From Paenibacillus oryzae (GTDB lineage: Bacteria; Bacillota; Bacilli; Paenibacillales; Paenibacillaceae), in the NCBI RefSeq assembly GCF_001675045.1, contig NZ_LYPA01000048.1, positions 1-64,000 of the forward strand: a DNA stretch of 64,000 nt, given 5' to 3'. Positions 8,763 to 18,103 of the stretch are shown one piece after another. The notes beneath the pieces were generated by a model. The model was not told where the DNA came from, made no database searches, and saw only the letters and a program-made list of their open reading frames with translations. The translations under genes and the position numbers were made by a program. Within the stretch, counting starts at the first letter, position 1; each line of letters opens with the position of its first letter.

Positions 8763-10076
8763 TTAGTTGGCCCCGATGCTGTCCTTGATTTGGGAGACGG
8801 CATTATCCAGCGCCGTTTTGGCATCCTTGCCGTCATTCCAGATTTCCGAAATGGCGGACGTAATCGGATTCCATACGCTGCCCATTTCCGGAATGGACGG
8901 CATCGGCGTGGAGTTTTCAAACTGGGCAAGGAAACCTTTTGTCACCTCGTCATTGGATACCGCCGGGTCATTCGCTGCCTCCTTGTTCGCAGGGATCAGA
9001 CTGTTTTGCTGGAAGTTTTTCATTTGCGCTTCCTTGGTTGAGAGGAACCGCGCCAGCAATTGCGCCGCCTGCGGATATTTGGAATTCGCGTTGACATAAT
9101 AAGCTTGCACGCCGGAGAAAGAAGTCATGGGATTGCCTGCAACCTTCGGAAGCGGTGCTACGCCAAAGTTCAAGCCGGCAGCCTTGTAGTCTGCAATTGC
9201 CCAAGGGCCGTTAATATCAAGTGCAAGGGAGCCCTCCAGGAACAAGCCCTTTTTAATATCGAAGTCGATATCTCCGGTATTCAAAGGAAGCAGCTTTTGC
9301 TTGATTTCCTGCAGGAATTTCGCGCCTGCAACAGCCCCGTCATTGTTCAGGCCGATATCGGCGCTGTTTGTATTGTCGTCGCCAAACATATATCCTCCCT
9401 GGGAGGCAAGGAAAGCGAAGTTGTAATAAAACTGCTGCAGCTCCCATGCAAATGCATATTTATGCTGCGACGGGTCGTTAAAGGTTTCGGCAAAAGCAAA
9501 AACGTCGTCAAACGTTTCGGGCGCTTCCGCAATGAGGTCCTTGTTATAAATCAGGGCATAGGTTTCAACCGAGCGGGGATAACCGTACAAAATGCCATCA
9601 TACGATACGGCCTTGACCGCATTTTCAACATTCTCCGCTACCACTTCGTCCTCAAACACTGTATTGGGCAAAAGCAAACCTGCCGTCGCCGCATTGCCGA
9701 GATGGTCATGAGGGAATAAAAGAACATCGGCGGCAAGTCCGGCGGGGCCATCCGTCATCAGCTTGCTGACCTGATCCGTATTGCCAACCTCTTCAAACTT
9801 GACCGGAACTCCGTATTCCGCTTCAAAGGCTTTGCCCATTTCCTCCAAAAACGCTTTTTGGTTATTGGCATCCCAAATAACAAGGCTGGCTCCCGGCTCC
9901 GGCGCAAACTCTTCCTCTGCCGCTCCTACTTCATCATTGCCGGGAGCTTCCGTGTTCCCTGTTTCGCTGCTTGCCGCCGGACTGGCATTCCCGCCATTTC
10001 CTCCGTTGCCGCCTCCGCTGCATGCGCTTGTCACCAATAACATAGATGCAGCCATCAAAACCATCCACTTTTTCAT
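8763..10076 (-). CDS. Maltodextrin-binding lipoprotein (ABC transporter)
   Basis: Extracellular solute-binding protein of the MalE/CUT1 type, 437 residues from the chosen start. The N terminus MKKWMVLMAASMLL ends in a lipobox TSAC with Cys at about residue 19, followed by a Gly/Asn/Glu-rich linker (residues 20-55). The rest matches the type 1 binding-protein fold (for example FEEVGNTDQVSKL and LDINGPWAIADYK). The start at 10076 is preferred over an upstream in-frame codon at 10121 because AAGGGGAT lies at the right distance and the signal peptide begins there. First gene of the transporter-amylase operon; the intergenic region upstream carries LacI-like and cre-like operators. Confidence 0.92.
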   Translation of the reverse strand: MKKWMVLMAASMLLVTSACSGGGNGGNGGNASPAASSETGNTEAPGNDEVGAAEEEFAPEPGASLVIWDANNQKAFLEEMGKAFEAEYGVPVKFEEVGNTDQVSKLMTDGPAGLAADVLLFPHDHLGNAATAGLLLPNTVFEDEVVAENVENAVKAVSYDGILYGYPRSVETYALIYNKDLIAEAPETFDDVFAFAETFNDPSQHKYAFAWELQQFYYNFAFLASQGGYMFGDDNTNSADIGLNNDGAVAGAKFLQEIKQKLLPLNTGDIDFDIKKGLFLEGSLALDINGPWAIADYKAAGLNFGVAPLPKVAGNPMTSFSGVQAYYVNANSKYPQAAQLLARFLSTKEAQMKNFQQNSLIPANKEAANDPAVSNDEVTKGFLAQFENSTPMPSIPEMGSVWNPITSAISEIWNDGKDAKTALDNAVSQIKDSIGAN

Positions 10077-10170
10077 TGCTTGATCCCCTTCCCATCGTTT
10101 AATACTCTTTGCCTGACGCAACGACCTTTCGCTAAACGCCTTTTGCTTGTAATACAGCCCTTTACCGTTT

Positions 10171-10186
10171 GAACAAACGTTTGCTC
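10171..10186. promoter_or_regulatory. LacI-family operator candidate (upstream of binding-protein gene)
   Basis: GAACAAACGTTTGCTC has a perfect CAAACGTTTG core with a central CG, the form expected for LacI/GalR-family proteins. It is about 95 bp upstream of the maltodextrin-binding protein start and in front of the divergently encoded LacI regulator. Confidence 0.55.
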
Positions 10187-10257
10187 AAAATTCGAAAAAC
10201 AGTCGCTTATCAATGAATCGAACCCCTCTAACAACTATTTCCATGTCGTTTATATCA

Positions 10258-10274
10258 ATTGTAAGCGCTGCAAT
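10258..10274. promoter_or_regulatory. cre-like (CcpA) site candidate
   Basis: ATTGTAAGCGCTGCAAT is a near-perfect 17-bp palindrome that matches the cre consensus WTGNAANCGNWNNCW at all but one conserved position. Its place between the divergent sugar genes would suit carbon catabolite repression. The local LacI protein could be an alternative binder. Confidence 0.5.
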
Positions 10275-10308
10275 TCTGTAATCACTATACATCAGCCTAT
10301 CCCGTTTG

Positions 10309-10328
10309 TTAAAACGTTTGCACAAACT
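10309..10328. promoter_or_regulatory. Second LacI-family operator candidate
   Basis: AAAACGTTTG followed by CA and CAAACTG forms an imperfect palindrome that shares the AACGTTTG half with the site at 10171-10186. Two similar operators about 138 bp apart would allow looping or control of both divergent promoters. Confidence 0.45.
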
Positions 10329-10490
10329 GTTTTTCCTTATATAAGCAGGTTTTTGCCGGTTTATCTTTTGTTTTCTCTTCCGTTCTCAGTTTTTCGCTAT
10401 TTGTGTCTCTGAAGGCAATCAGGCTATACTTACAGGTAACAGGTGTGCAATCGTTATTTCATGCTACTGCATTGGGGGCTTCGAAGGAAT

Positions 10491-11513
10491 ATGATAACCA
10501 TTAAAGATATCGCCAAAGCGGCGAATGTATCGCCTTCCACCGTATCTCGGGTGGTATCGGGGCATACGCGCATCAGCAAGGCAACCACCGACAAGGTTAA
10601 GCGGATTATGGAGGAGATGGGCTACCATCCCAACGCAATGGCCAAAAGCCTGGTCTCCAAAACGACCAACACGCTTGCCATTCTTCTCCCCCGCCCCGCG
10701 GAGGAGCTGTTTCAGGACCTTTTCTTCGGCGAGCTTCTGCGCGGCATTCTTGCCCAATCCTCCAAAGCAGGCTACGACATGCTGCTATCCGCGGCAACGT
10801 CGCCGCAGGATGAAAACGATACGATTTCCCGGCTTGTATTCGGTCGCAGGGTCGACGGCATTATATTGCTGTCCGCTCGCATCAACGATCCCTTGATCGC
10901 TATGCTGGATTCGCATCAATTTCCTACGGTGCTGATCGGACGCGACGAAAACTGCTCCACTATATTGACCGTAGACAACAACAATGAGCAAGTTGCATTT
11001 GACGCAACCCAGCATCTCATCCAGCAAGGACATGGGCGTATCGGCTTTGTCAGCGGCCCGCCCGATTTGACCGTATCGCGGGACCGCATGGCGGGTTATC
11101 GCCGCGCGCTGGAGGAAGCCGGTCTGCCCATTCGGAGCGAGTGGATCGTCGAAGGAGATTTTTTACAGCATAGCGGCTACCGCGCCATGTCCTCCATTAT
11201 GGAGCTGCCTGAGCGCCCGGATGGTCTGGTCGTCATCGACGACGTTGTCGCCTTTGGCGTTCTTCGCGGCTTAAACGAGCTGGGTTATCGCGTACCTGAG
11301 GATATAAGCCTGGTCAGCTTTAACAATATTGCCCTGTCGGAGCTTGCTACTCCGCCAATCAGTTCCGTTGACATCGGCACGTATCAGCTCGGGTACACGG
11401 CATCCCAGCAATTGATTCGGCTCATTCAGGGCGAGCATCATTTCCAGAGGCGGACGCTCATCCCCCATCGGCTTGTCGTCAGGGAATCATCTATCCGTCA
11501 TTATCACAAATAG
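10491..11513 (+). CDS. LacI-family transcriptional regulator of the starch/maltodextrin locus
   Basis: Cytoplasmic repressor of 340 residues. The N-terminal helix-turn-helix and hinge read ITIKDIAKAANVSPSTVSRV (residues 2-21), followed by the periplasmic-binding-protein-like effector domain. The start at 10491 (MITIKDIAKA) is preferred to the in-frame ATG at 10443, since family members begin one or two residues before TIKDIA. It is divergent from the transporter operon and followed after 11 bp by a GH15 gene, so regulator and enzyme are probably co-transcribed. By position the effector should be a maltodextrin, as for MalR-type proteins; this is inference. Confidence 0.9.
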   Translation: MITIKDIAKAANVSPSTVSRVVSGHTRISKATTDKVKRIMEEMGYHPNAMAKSLVSKTTNTLAILLPRPAEELFQDLFFGELLRGILAQSSKAGYDMLLSAATSPQDENDTISRLVFGRRVDGIILLSARINDPLIAMLDSHQFPTVLIGRDENCSTILTVDNNNEQVAFDATQHLIQQGHGRIGFVSGPPDLTVSRDRMAGYRRALEEAGLPIRSEWIVEGDFLQHSGYRAMSSIMELPERPDGLVVIDDVVAFGVLRGLNELGYRVPEDISLVSFNNIALSELATPPISSVDIGTYQLGYTASQQLIRLIQGEHHFQRRTLIPHRLVVRESSIRHYHK

Positions 11514-11524
11514 GAGCTGACAAA

Positions 11525-13519
11525 ATGTCCAACACCAACAAGCCTTATTTGATTGACGCTATTATCGGAAATTCTTCACTCCTTGCTTCGCTTGGGCGAA
11601 ACGGCAGACTGCATAGAATGTGGTGGCCTCATATCGACACGCCTCAGCATATCGACGCCATGCGAACAGGCATCGCTTATGAAGACGGCCGTCTTTCCTG
11701 GTTCGATGATGAGGAAAGCGGCTGGCGGCATAGCTGCGCATACGCCGAACGCAGCAACACCGTTGCCATTGCGGCAATCCATGATACGGAGCCTTTGGCT
11801 GTCGACACCCTGCATTTTGCCGTTCCCGGCCAAAATCTGCTTGTTCGTCAATACACCTTTACAAACAGGGGGACTAGTCCCGCCTCCTTTCATTTTGTCG
11901 TGCATTCTTCCTTTTTGATTAGCGAAAATACGCTTTACAACACCACCATGTTTAACGAAAACGACGATGCATTGATCCATTTCCGGCACCGTTATTTTTT
12001 TGCGCTTTCCAGTGCAAACGTATGCAGTAAATTTCAGGCAGGGCTTCCATGGCATGAAATGACGGGCGGAGCATTACAAAAGCTGAGCGGGAAAACCATC
12101 GAAATGAGCGGAGACGGCGCTATGGCGTGGCAAATTAACGGACTGGAGCCCGGGGCATCCGTAACTATTCCTCTATTTATCTCTGCCGGACATAACGAGC
12201 CGGAGGCATTGCAGGCGCTAAGGGAAGCAAAAGGTAAAGCAGCAGCCGAGTGGGCCGCCTTAACCAACGCGTATTGGCACGGCTATTTGGAGGAGGCAGC
12301 GCCTTGCCCGCTTCCCGATATTAAAATCCGTTCCTTGTATGAACGCTCCCTGCTTATGTTCAAGCTTATGGCGGATCGCGATAGCGGCAGTATCATAGCA
12401 GCCCCTGAATTCGACGAGCATTTCAGCCGCTGCGGGGGGTATTCCTTCTGCTGGGGCAGGGATGCCGCGTTTATTACGTCGGCGCTGGATCGGGCAGGGT
12501 TATACGAGCTATCGGAGTCCTTCTATGAATGGACGCTTCAAGCCCAGTCTCCGGACGGCTCATGGCAGCAGCGCCATTATCACGACGGCTCGCTGGCTCC
12601 TTCCTGGGGCTTGCAGATTGACGAAGGAGCTTCGATTCTGTGGGGCATGAGGCAGCATTATTTGGTTAAGAAAGACGAGGAGTTTGCCCGAAGGGTGTGG
12701 CCGGCCGTGGAGCGCGGAGCAGAGTTCCTTGAAGCGTTCCTGGACCCGGACAGTGGCTTGCCGCGGCCCAGCATTGACCTGTGGGAGGAACGCGAGGCTT
12801 CCCATACCTATTCCTCCGCTGCCGTATATGGCGGACTCATGGCAGCAGCCGACTTTGCCCGAGACGCAGGGGAAATCGCAAAGGCAGAACGTTGGAGTAA
12901 TGCTGCAGCCGGCATAGCGCAAGCCATTAATGAAACCTGCTGGAACGCGGATGCGCAGAGCTACTTCCGGGGACTGCATCTCACCGTTCCACAAAGCCAT
13001 TATGAGGAAGCTGTGGCCACTGGCAAATCGGGTTTTACACAGAAGCTGAACAAAGGTTATGTACGTCATGTGCTGAAGCACGATGATATGCCCGATATTA
13101 GCCTGCTGGGCATCTCACATCCATTTGGAGCCGTTGCCCCGGACAGCGAGCAAATGCGCAGCACGGCAGATGCACTGGAAGCGGCTTTGACCGTCCCCCT
13201 CGTAGGCGGCATCAAACGGTACGGCGACGATCATTACATCGGAGGCAACCCGTGGATTTTGACTACCCTATGGCTTGCGCAATACCGGATTGCATCAGGT
13301 GAGCCGGATAAGGCGCAACAATGGCTGGACTGGGCAATAAACCACGCCACGGAAACCGGTCTGCTGCCTGAGCAAATAGACAAAAACACAGGCGAGACCG
13401 CTTGGGTCGTTCCTCTGACCTGGTCGCATGCCATGTTTGTATCAACGGTTCATATGATGGCCGAAGCAAAAATCTTGCAGCCTACCTGCGAATCGCAGTC
13501 AACCTCGGCATCATTGTAG
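11525..13519 (+). CDS. Glycoside hydrolase family 15 protein (glucoamylase-like)
   Basis: Predicted cytoplasmic GH15 enzyme of 664 residues, likely releasing glucose from imported maltodextrins. It has no signal peptide. An N-terminal beta-sandwich domain (about residues 1-260) precedes the alpha/alpha-barrel. Barrel landmarks are FCWGRDAAFITSALDRAG (near residue 314) and DLWEEREASHTYSSAAVYGG (near 418), the latter containing the usual catalytic acid region; a second conserved Glu lies in LLPEQIDKNTGE near the C terminus. It starts 11 bp after the LacI gene and ends with a strong terminator. Some related proteins are trehalases or isomaltose hydrolases, so the exact substrate is open. Confidence 0.85.
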   Translation: MSNTNKPYLIDAIIGNSSLLASLGRNGRLHRMWWPHIDTPQHIDAMRTGIAYEDGRLSWFDDEESGWRHSCAYAERSNTVAIAAIHDTEPLAVDTLHFAVPGQNLLVRQYTFTNRGTSPASFHFVVHSSFLISENTLYNTTMFNENDDALIHFRHRYFFALSSANVCSKFQAGLPWHEMTGGALQKLSGKTIEMSGDGAMAWQINGLEPGASVTIPLFISAGHNEPEALQALREAKGKAAAEWAALTNAYWHGYLEEAAPCPLPDIKIRSLYERSLLMFKLMADRDSGSIIAAPEFDEHFSRCGGYSFCWGRDAAFITSALDRAGLYELSESFYEWTLQAQSPDGSWQQRHYHDGSLAPSWGLQIDEGASILWGMRQHYLVKKDEEFARRVWPAVERGAEFLEAFLDPDSGLPRPSIDLWEEREASHTYSSAAVYGGLMAAADFARDAGEIAKAERWSNAAAGIAQAINETCWNADAQSYFRGLHLTVPQSHYEEAVATGKSGFTQKLNKGYVRHVLKHDDMPDISLLGISHPFGAVAPDSEQMRSTADALEAALTVPLVGGIKRYGDDHYIGGNPWILTTLWLAQYRIASGEPDKAQQWLDWAINHATETGLLPEQIDKNTGETAWVVPLTWSHAMFVSTVHMMAEAKILQPTCESQSTSASL

Positions 13520-13573
13520 TCATTTATTGCACAGGCTGGTTTTTTAACCGGAACCTTTAACCATTTCATAGCT

Positions 13574-13607
13574 AAAAGCCGCCGTTTTTTACTCAAGGCG
13601 GCTTTTT
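13574..13607 (+). terminator. Intrinsic terminator after the lacI-GH15 operon
   Basis: AAAAGCCGCC pairs with GGCGGCTTTTT around an A/T-rich loop, with the T-run at its 3' end, 55 bp past the GH15 stop. Confidence 0.8.
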
Positions 13608-13666
13608 AAATATCTTCTTTTCTGGTTCATCCTAATAATCTGCGTTTGGCATTATCTGTCTTCTGT

Positions 13667-13845
13667 CGGTCATTCATGACCGTTACAGAGTAAAAATTCT
13701 GGATTTCTCTTGAGAAACGGTCACTCGTGTCCATTAGAGCTCTGATGTGGCGCATATAAGCGGGATTTGGGCATGTTACGGACGCCAATGTCCACTACAC
13801 ATTTATTTTACGTCGAAAACAACTCCTACCGGTCATCCTTGTCCG
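13667..13845. repeat. Four phased copies of a 14-bp palindrome (GGWCRY-NN-RTGWCC type)
   Basis: Imperfect palindromes GGTCATTCATGACC, GGTCACTCGTGTCC, GGACGCCAATGTCC and GGTCATCCTTGTCC, each preceded by C, begin at 13667, 13718, 13779 and 13830 (counting that C). The spacings are 51, 61 and 51 bp, close to whole helical turns. The first copy has longer flanking symmetry (TCTGT/ACAGA). The region between the GH15 terminator and the dps promoter holds no ORF of note. This could be an operator array or a family of short dispersed repeats. Confidence 0.6.
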
Positions 13846-13932
13846 CAGGAATGGGGCTCCCACAAAAATCCTTAGCGCTCCTCAATAGAGTAGCTTGATA
13901 TCCTTTTCAAGCTTGATATCTCCTTCAAAGAC

Positions 13933-13966
13933 TTGACAAATGATTATTAATTTATAATAATTATAA
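13933..13966 (+). promoter_or_regulatory. dps promoter with perfect PerR box
   Basis: TTATAATAATTATAA at 13952-13966 is an exact match to the PerR box consensus TTATAATNATTATAA. A TTGACA hexamer at 13933-13938 provides a -35, and the box overlaps the -10 region, as expected for peroxide-derepressed promoters. The start codon of dps follows about 160 bp downstream. Confidence 0.8.
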
Positions 13967-14124
13967 ATAAGGATTTAGTATAAGTCTTTATTTGATGCGA
14001 TAAAGTGCCGATTATGGCTCATTATCATTTAACCAGGGTAACAAACTTCACTGATTCATCATCTTCCGACATGTTTAAATAAGGACATAACGGAGCAAAC
14101 CAATAAGAGAAAGGATGATTTAAC

Positions 14125-14559
14125 ATGACTATTCAACAACATCTCAACCGTCAAATCGCAAACTGGAGCATTCTTTACATTAAGCTGCATAACTACCACT
14201 GGTATGTCAAAGGCTCGCAATTTTTTACGCTGCACGAAAAGTTTCAGGAGTTTTATGAAGAAGCCGCGCTGCATGTCGATGAAATCGCCGAGCGTCTGCT
14301 TGCCGTTAAAGGCCAGCCGCTTGCCAAAATGAGCGATTATTTGGAGGCATCCAGCATTAAGGAGGCAGGAGGCAATGAAACGGCGGTGGAAATGGTGGAT
14401 CAATTGATTCACGATTTCTCCGTTATCATCGAGGAGCTGAAGGCGGGCATGGCTGCCGCACAGGAGGCCGGCGACGAAACCACTGCCGACATGCTCCTTG
14501 CCATTCATACCACGCTTGAAAAGCATGTTTGGATGCTCAGCGCCTTTAACGGAAGATAA
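14125..14559 (+). CDS. dps: Dps/MrgA-family ferritin-like DNA-protection protein
   Basis: Cytoplasmic ferritin-like protein of 144 residues that oxidises and stores iron and can shield DNA during oxidative stress. The family ferroxidase residues are visible: His in [10 protein letters not shown] (residues 28-37), His and Asp/Glu in [12 protein letters not shown] (near 50-60). The AAGGATGA ribosome binding site precedes the ATG. A perfect PerR box in the promoter predicts induction by peroxide, as for mrgA of Bacillus subtilis. Monocistronic, closed by a strong terminator. Confidence 0.92.
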   Translation: MTIQQHLNRQIANWSILYIKLHNYHWYVKGSQFFTLHEKFQEFYEEAALHVDEIAERLLAVKGQPLAKMSDYLEASSIKEAGGNETAVEMVDQLIHDFSVIIEELKAGMAAAQEAGDETTADMLLAIHTTLEKHVWMLSAFNGR

Positions 14560-14568
14560 GGAAGACGC

Positions 14569-14628
14569 AACGGCCGCCCCTCCCTCCGGTTTTAATTGCC
14601 GGAAGTGAAGGGCGGCCGTTGTTCTTTT
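14569..14628. terminator. Bidirectional terminator between dps and the ABC permease gene
   Basis: AACGGCCGCCC pairs with GGGCGGCCGTT and an inner TCCGG/CCGGA stem lies near the loop. A short T-rich tail follows on the plus side. It separates the convergent dps and permease genes. Confidence 0.7.
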
Positions 14629-14642
14629 CAAAAAAACCATTC

Positions 14643-17414
14643 TTAATCTTCGTTCATTCGCAGCGCATCGGCGGCTTTCAGACGAAGCGCCGCTTTGGCG
14701 GGCAGCATATTGAGCAGCAGCGACAGAAGTAGCAGGGTGCCTAATATCGGCAGTACGACTTCGTATGGGTACGAGATAGCAAGAGCTTGCTCGTAATCCG
14801 GCACATCGCGCTGGGCTGCGCCTATAAACAGCTGCGAGCCGGTAGAGCCGATGGCCCACCCTGTCAGCAAGCCCGCTCCGCTAATGAAAAGCCCCTCCAG
14901 CACAAAGATCCAATAAAGCTGTTTGCCGGGAACGCCAATACACCTCATCATGGCGATTTGCTTGCTTCTCTCTCTTACAGATCGGAACTGTACAACAGCA
15001 AGTCCCATCAAGCTGATCAAGCCCGAAAAAGACGCAAAGCCTACAAAGCTGTAGACAAGCCGTTTTGTAAAAAACTCTTGCGCCCCGTTATTCAGATAAG
15101 GAACCGTAAAGTTCATTACGCCCCCCACGGCAAATCTTTGCTCCAGCTCCTGAGACAAGCCCACATCCCTGTAATCAAAGCGGAGCAGCACAAAGCCTTG
15201 CGTATTTTGATTGCTCCACTTGAACCCGAATTCCGAAAGCTCCTCGGCAACCGAAGCATGCATATAAGTCGTATTATAAAAATCGATCTGGTGCTGTTGG
15301 GCCTCCGGAGGCAGAAACCCAGCGATACGGAACGTTACGGCAGCGCCTTGCTCCATAGGCTCGTTCTCCATCCGCAGCTGCTTGTGAATAAATACCGGAA
15401 GCGTCACTTCGTCTCCTGCTTTAAGGGAATGCCACCCCGGCAAAGACTCTACTTCCTTAATAAAGGCCATCGGCAGCACAATGGAATCGGGATTATTCAG
15501 TACGCTCTCCCACGCCTCCTGATCGCTTCCGAATTCAGGGGAGCGTCCGGCTAGAGGAGGAAGCTCGCCTTGGAGCAGCTCCTCTGTTACCGGAATGACT
15601 GCTTTTGCCAAGCCCTCTTCATTTGGGCCCAGATTCAGCATAAAAGGCTCCACAGCCAACATACCGTCTATTACGCCTGCAATATCGGGATCTAACCGTG
15701 CGACGTTCAAAATTTTCTCCCGCTCCGTCTCGCTTTGATAAGGCGCATAACCTCCGCTGCCAAGCACCGTTTGCGGAACGCGATGCACCGATTGCATAGC
15801 GGTCACCAGGCTTATGATGGTAACAGTCATCGTCACGATCATCATAATCAGGCTGAACAGGAGCGAGGTTGTATAAATGCGTCCCATCCCGTTACGAGGA
15901 TATTTGACTGCCAGCATCAGAGATAGCTGCGGTATGCCGATCCGCTTCAACAAGGCAATCAAGGGTCTCTCAAGCTTGCCAACGGCATAAATAACGGCAG
16001 CCAATATTGCGCAGCAGGTACCAAGCCAGGTAATTATAATCAAGGGCATATTGCCCTCCTTGCTTAGATCGGGAGGAAAAAGAAACGTCAGACCAAAATG
16101 AAAGAGGACGGCATAGCAGCTCAAACCAATAAGCAGCCAGCGGAGGACCCTGGATTTTCTTTTACGAGGCCCGCCGTTATTGCCCGCTCCTCTGAGCGCT
16201 TCCACTGCGCTGAATTTCCCCGCCTTTCTTGCAGAGAGCACTGAAACCATTCCAAGAAAAGCGAATACTAGCGCAAACAACAACAAAACTCCTATCCACG
16301 AAATATGAGGTTCAATAAGTATCGCTTGCCCCACCATCCGCTTAAGCTCATCATGATAACCCCCATAAAACAGAGAGACAAACGCAAAGCCGGCCCCAAT
16401 ACCGGCAGCGCAGCCGACCAATGAGCTAAGCAGCGACAGAAGCATGGCTTCCATTGCAAACATGCCTGCAACTTGCCTCCCTGATAAACCAATGGCCTTT
16501 AAAACACCATACATTTCACGGCGGGAATCCGCGATCATAATTAGCACCTGACGCATAAACAGCATGCTGGAGAAAATGGCTACAGCACTAATAAAGCCGA
16601 TAATCAGGGTGAAATTCATTTTTCGGCCCGTGCTGCGCAATTCTTTTTTCAAATAGTGGACATTGTAATCTACCTCTTCAATCCGAAACATGGCATCTTC
16701 GGATATATCGGGATTATCCGAGCCCGACAGGATGGCAGGATATACCCCCTCAGGCAAGCCCTTTAACTCACGGACCAGGCTTTCCGCAACAATAACCGTT
16801 CCTCCATAAACTCCGCCTTCGGCAAATCCGGTCAGCCCCTGCTCCTTCACAACATCTCTGACCCGCAGCAGCCTGTCCGATTCCCCCGCTTCCAGGCTGA
16901 TGACATCGCCCTTGGCAGCGCCAAGCAGCTCCGCCGTTGCCGCGTTCAGAATAACCTCGTCATCGCCAACTGCTTCTCTCCATAAACTGGCGCGGCTTGG
17001 GCTTGGATCAAAGTTAGCCGCCGCTTCGCCAGGATAACTGATTGCCAATACGGATTTTACGACAGATATCTTATTGTCGTCTCCATCCTCCATTCGCAGC
17101 GTCACTTCGCTGGACACATATGGAAGCATTTTATAGGAGTCGGTTACTCGTTCCCCCGCTTCTACCAGCTTGTCCACCTGCTCTTGCGTAAAACCAGGAA
17201 GTTGATCATCGGTTGGCTTCAGCATCCAGGTTATCGGCCCAAGCTGCCGGTCAATGGTCTTTTGAATGCTATATTGCAGCGAATCATAATTGACGAAAGT
17301 AACGGCTATCAGTATAGCGCCTATCGCTCCAGCTCCAATGGTGAGCAGCGTCTGCCGCCAATTTCGGAGCAAATTGCTCCATGCCATTCGCCAAATCATG
17401 CCGGCCCCCATCAT
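14643..17414 (-). CDS. FtsX/MacB-type ABC transporter permease
   Basis: Large membrane protein of 923 residues with two FtsX-type units. Hydrophobic segments occur near residue 20, in a group at about 275-400, another at about 425-540, and a last group at about 780-905; two long extracytoplasmic regions (about 40-270 and 545-775) lie between. Such permeases move lipids, lipoproteins or antimicrobial peptides, or act mechanically, with the ATPase encoded just upstream. The start overlaps the ATPase stop (ATGA). With the adjacent two-component system this makes a self-contained sensing and export module. The two units are not BceB-like in layout. Substrate unknown. Confidence 0.85.
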   Translation of the reverse strand: MMGAGMIWRMAWSNLLRNWRQTLLTIGAGAIGAILIAVTFVNYDSLQYSIQKTIDRQLGPITWMLKPTDDQLPGFTQEQVDKLVEAGERVTDSYKMLPYVSSEVTLRMEDGDDNKISVVKSVLAISYPGEAAANFDPSPSRASLWREAVGDDEVILNAATAELLGAAKGDVISLEAGESDRLLRVRDVVKEQGLTGFAEGGVYGGTVIVAESLVRELKGLPEGVYPAILSGSDNPDISEDAMFRIEEVDYNVHYLKKELRSTGRKMNFTLIIGFISAVAIFSSMLFMRQVLIMIADSRREMYGVLKAIGLSGRQVAGMFAMEAMLLSLLSSLVGCAAGIGAGFAFVSLFYGGYHDELKRMVGQAILIEPHISWIGVLLLFALVFAFLGMVSVLSARKAGKFSAVEALRGAGNNGGPRKRKSRVLRWLLIGLSCYAVLFHFGLTFLFPPDLSKEGNMPLIIITWLGTCCAILAAVIYAVGKLERPLIALLKRIGIPQLSLMLAVKYPRNGMGRIYTTSLLFSLIMMIVTMTVTIISLVTAMQSVHRVPQTVLGSGGYAPYQSETEREKILNVARLDPDIAGVIDGMLAVEPFMLNLGPNEEGLAKAVIPVTEELLQGELPPLAGRSPEFGSDQEAWESVLNNPDSIVLPMAFIKEVESLPGWHSLKAGDEVTLPVFIHKQLRMENEPMEQGAAVTFRIAGFLPPEAQQHQIDFYNTTYMHASVAEELSEFGFKWSNQNTQGFVLLRFDYRDVGLSQELEQRFAVGGVMNFTVPYLNNGAQEFFTKRLVYSFVGFASFSGLISLMGLAVVQFRSVRERSKQIAMMRCIGVPGKQLYWIFVLEGLFISGAGLLTGWAIGSTGSQLFIGAAQRDVPDYEQALAISYPYEVVLPILGTLLLLSLLLNMLPAKAALRLKAADALRMNED

Positions 17415-18103
17415 GGCCCGTTTCCTCCATCATGAAGAATGCGGCCGTTCCGCATGCTGATTGTCCGGCTGCATCTGCCCGCCACTGCCGGATCATGGGT
17501 AACGATGACGATCGTTGTTCCATGATGCTTGTTCAGCATTTCCAGCAAACCAATAATCTGGTCCGCCGTATGAGTATCCAATGCTCCCGTAGGCTCGTCC
17601 GCCCATATGATTTCCGGATTGCCAACGATCGCTCTGGCAATCGCTACCCGCTGATTTTGCCCGCCTGAAAGCTGGGAAGGATATTTGCCGGCTTTGTCTC
17701 CAAGCCCAACCTCCTTAAGCGCCTCCAGCGCCCGCTCCTTCGCCTTGCCGGTTGGCGCGCCGGACGCAATAAGCGGAAGCGCCGCATTTTCCCATGCCGT
17801 CAACACAGGGATCAAATGATAGGACTGAAAAACAAAACCCATCTTCTCCAGACGGAGTCTGGCTATTTTTTCATCATCCCATTCATGCAGCGGCGCGTTC
17901 CCAATCCATACCTGACCGCTGTCTACCGACTCAATGCCAGCCAATACGTGCAGCAGCGTCGTTTTTCCGCAGCCGGAAGGTCCGGTTACGGCAATCATCT
18001 CGCCTTTGCCGATTTCAAGCTGCACCTCTCTCAGCGCACGCGTGGCGGCTTCGCCTATGCCGTACGTTTTTGACAAGCTCTCTACTCGGATTAACACCTG
18101 CAT
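17411..18103 (-). CDS. ABC transporter ATP-binding protein (MacB/LolD type)
   Basis: Cytoplasmic ATPase of 230 residues partnering the downstream FtsX-type permease. Walker A is GPSGCGKTT near residue 41, the signature LSGGQNQRVAIARA near 143, Walker B IIWADEPTGALD near 165, and the switch His in VIVTHD near 200. The start is set at the ATG at 18103 (MQVLIRVESL), five bases after AAGAGG; in-frame GTG and ATG codons at 18109 and 18106 are too close to that site. The stop overlaps the permease start by 4 bp. Confidence 0.92.
   Translation of the reverse strand: MQVLIRVESLSKTYGIGEAATRALREVQLEIGKGEMIAVTGPSGCGKTTLLHVLAGIESVDSGQVWIGNAPLHEWDDEKIARLRLEKMGFVFQSYHLIPVLTAWENAALPLIASGAPTGKAKERALEALKEVGLGDKAGKYPSQLSGGQNQRVAIARAIVGNPEIIWADEPTGALDTHTADQIIGLLEMLNKHHGTTIVIVTHDPAVAGRCSRTISMRNGRILHDGGNGP

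Noticed and set aside
14059-14859. Minus-strand ORF of 266 codons across dps
   Set aside because: Covers dps, a bidirectional terminator and the end of the permease gene in the wrong frame.
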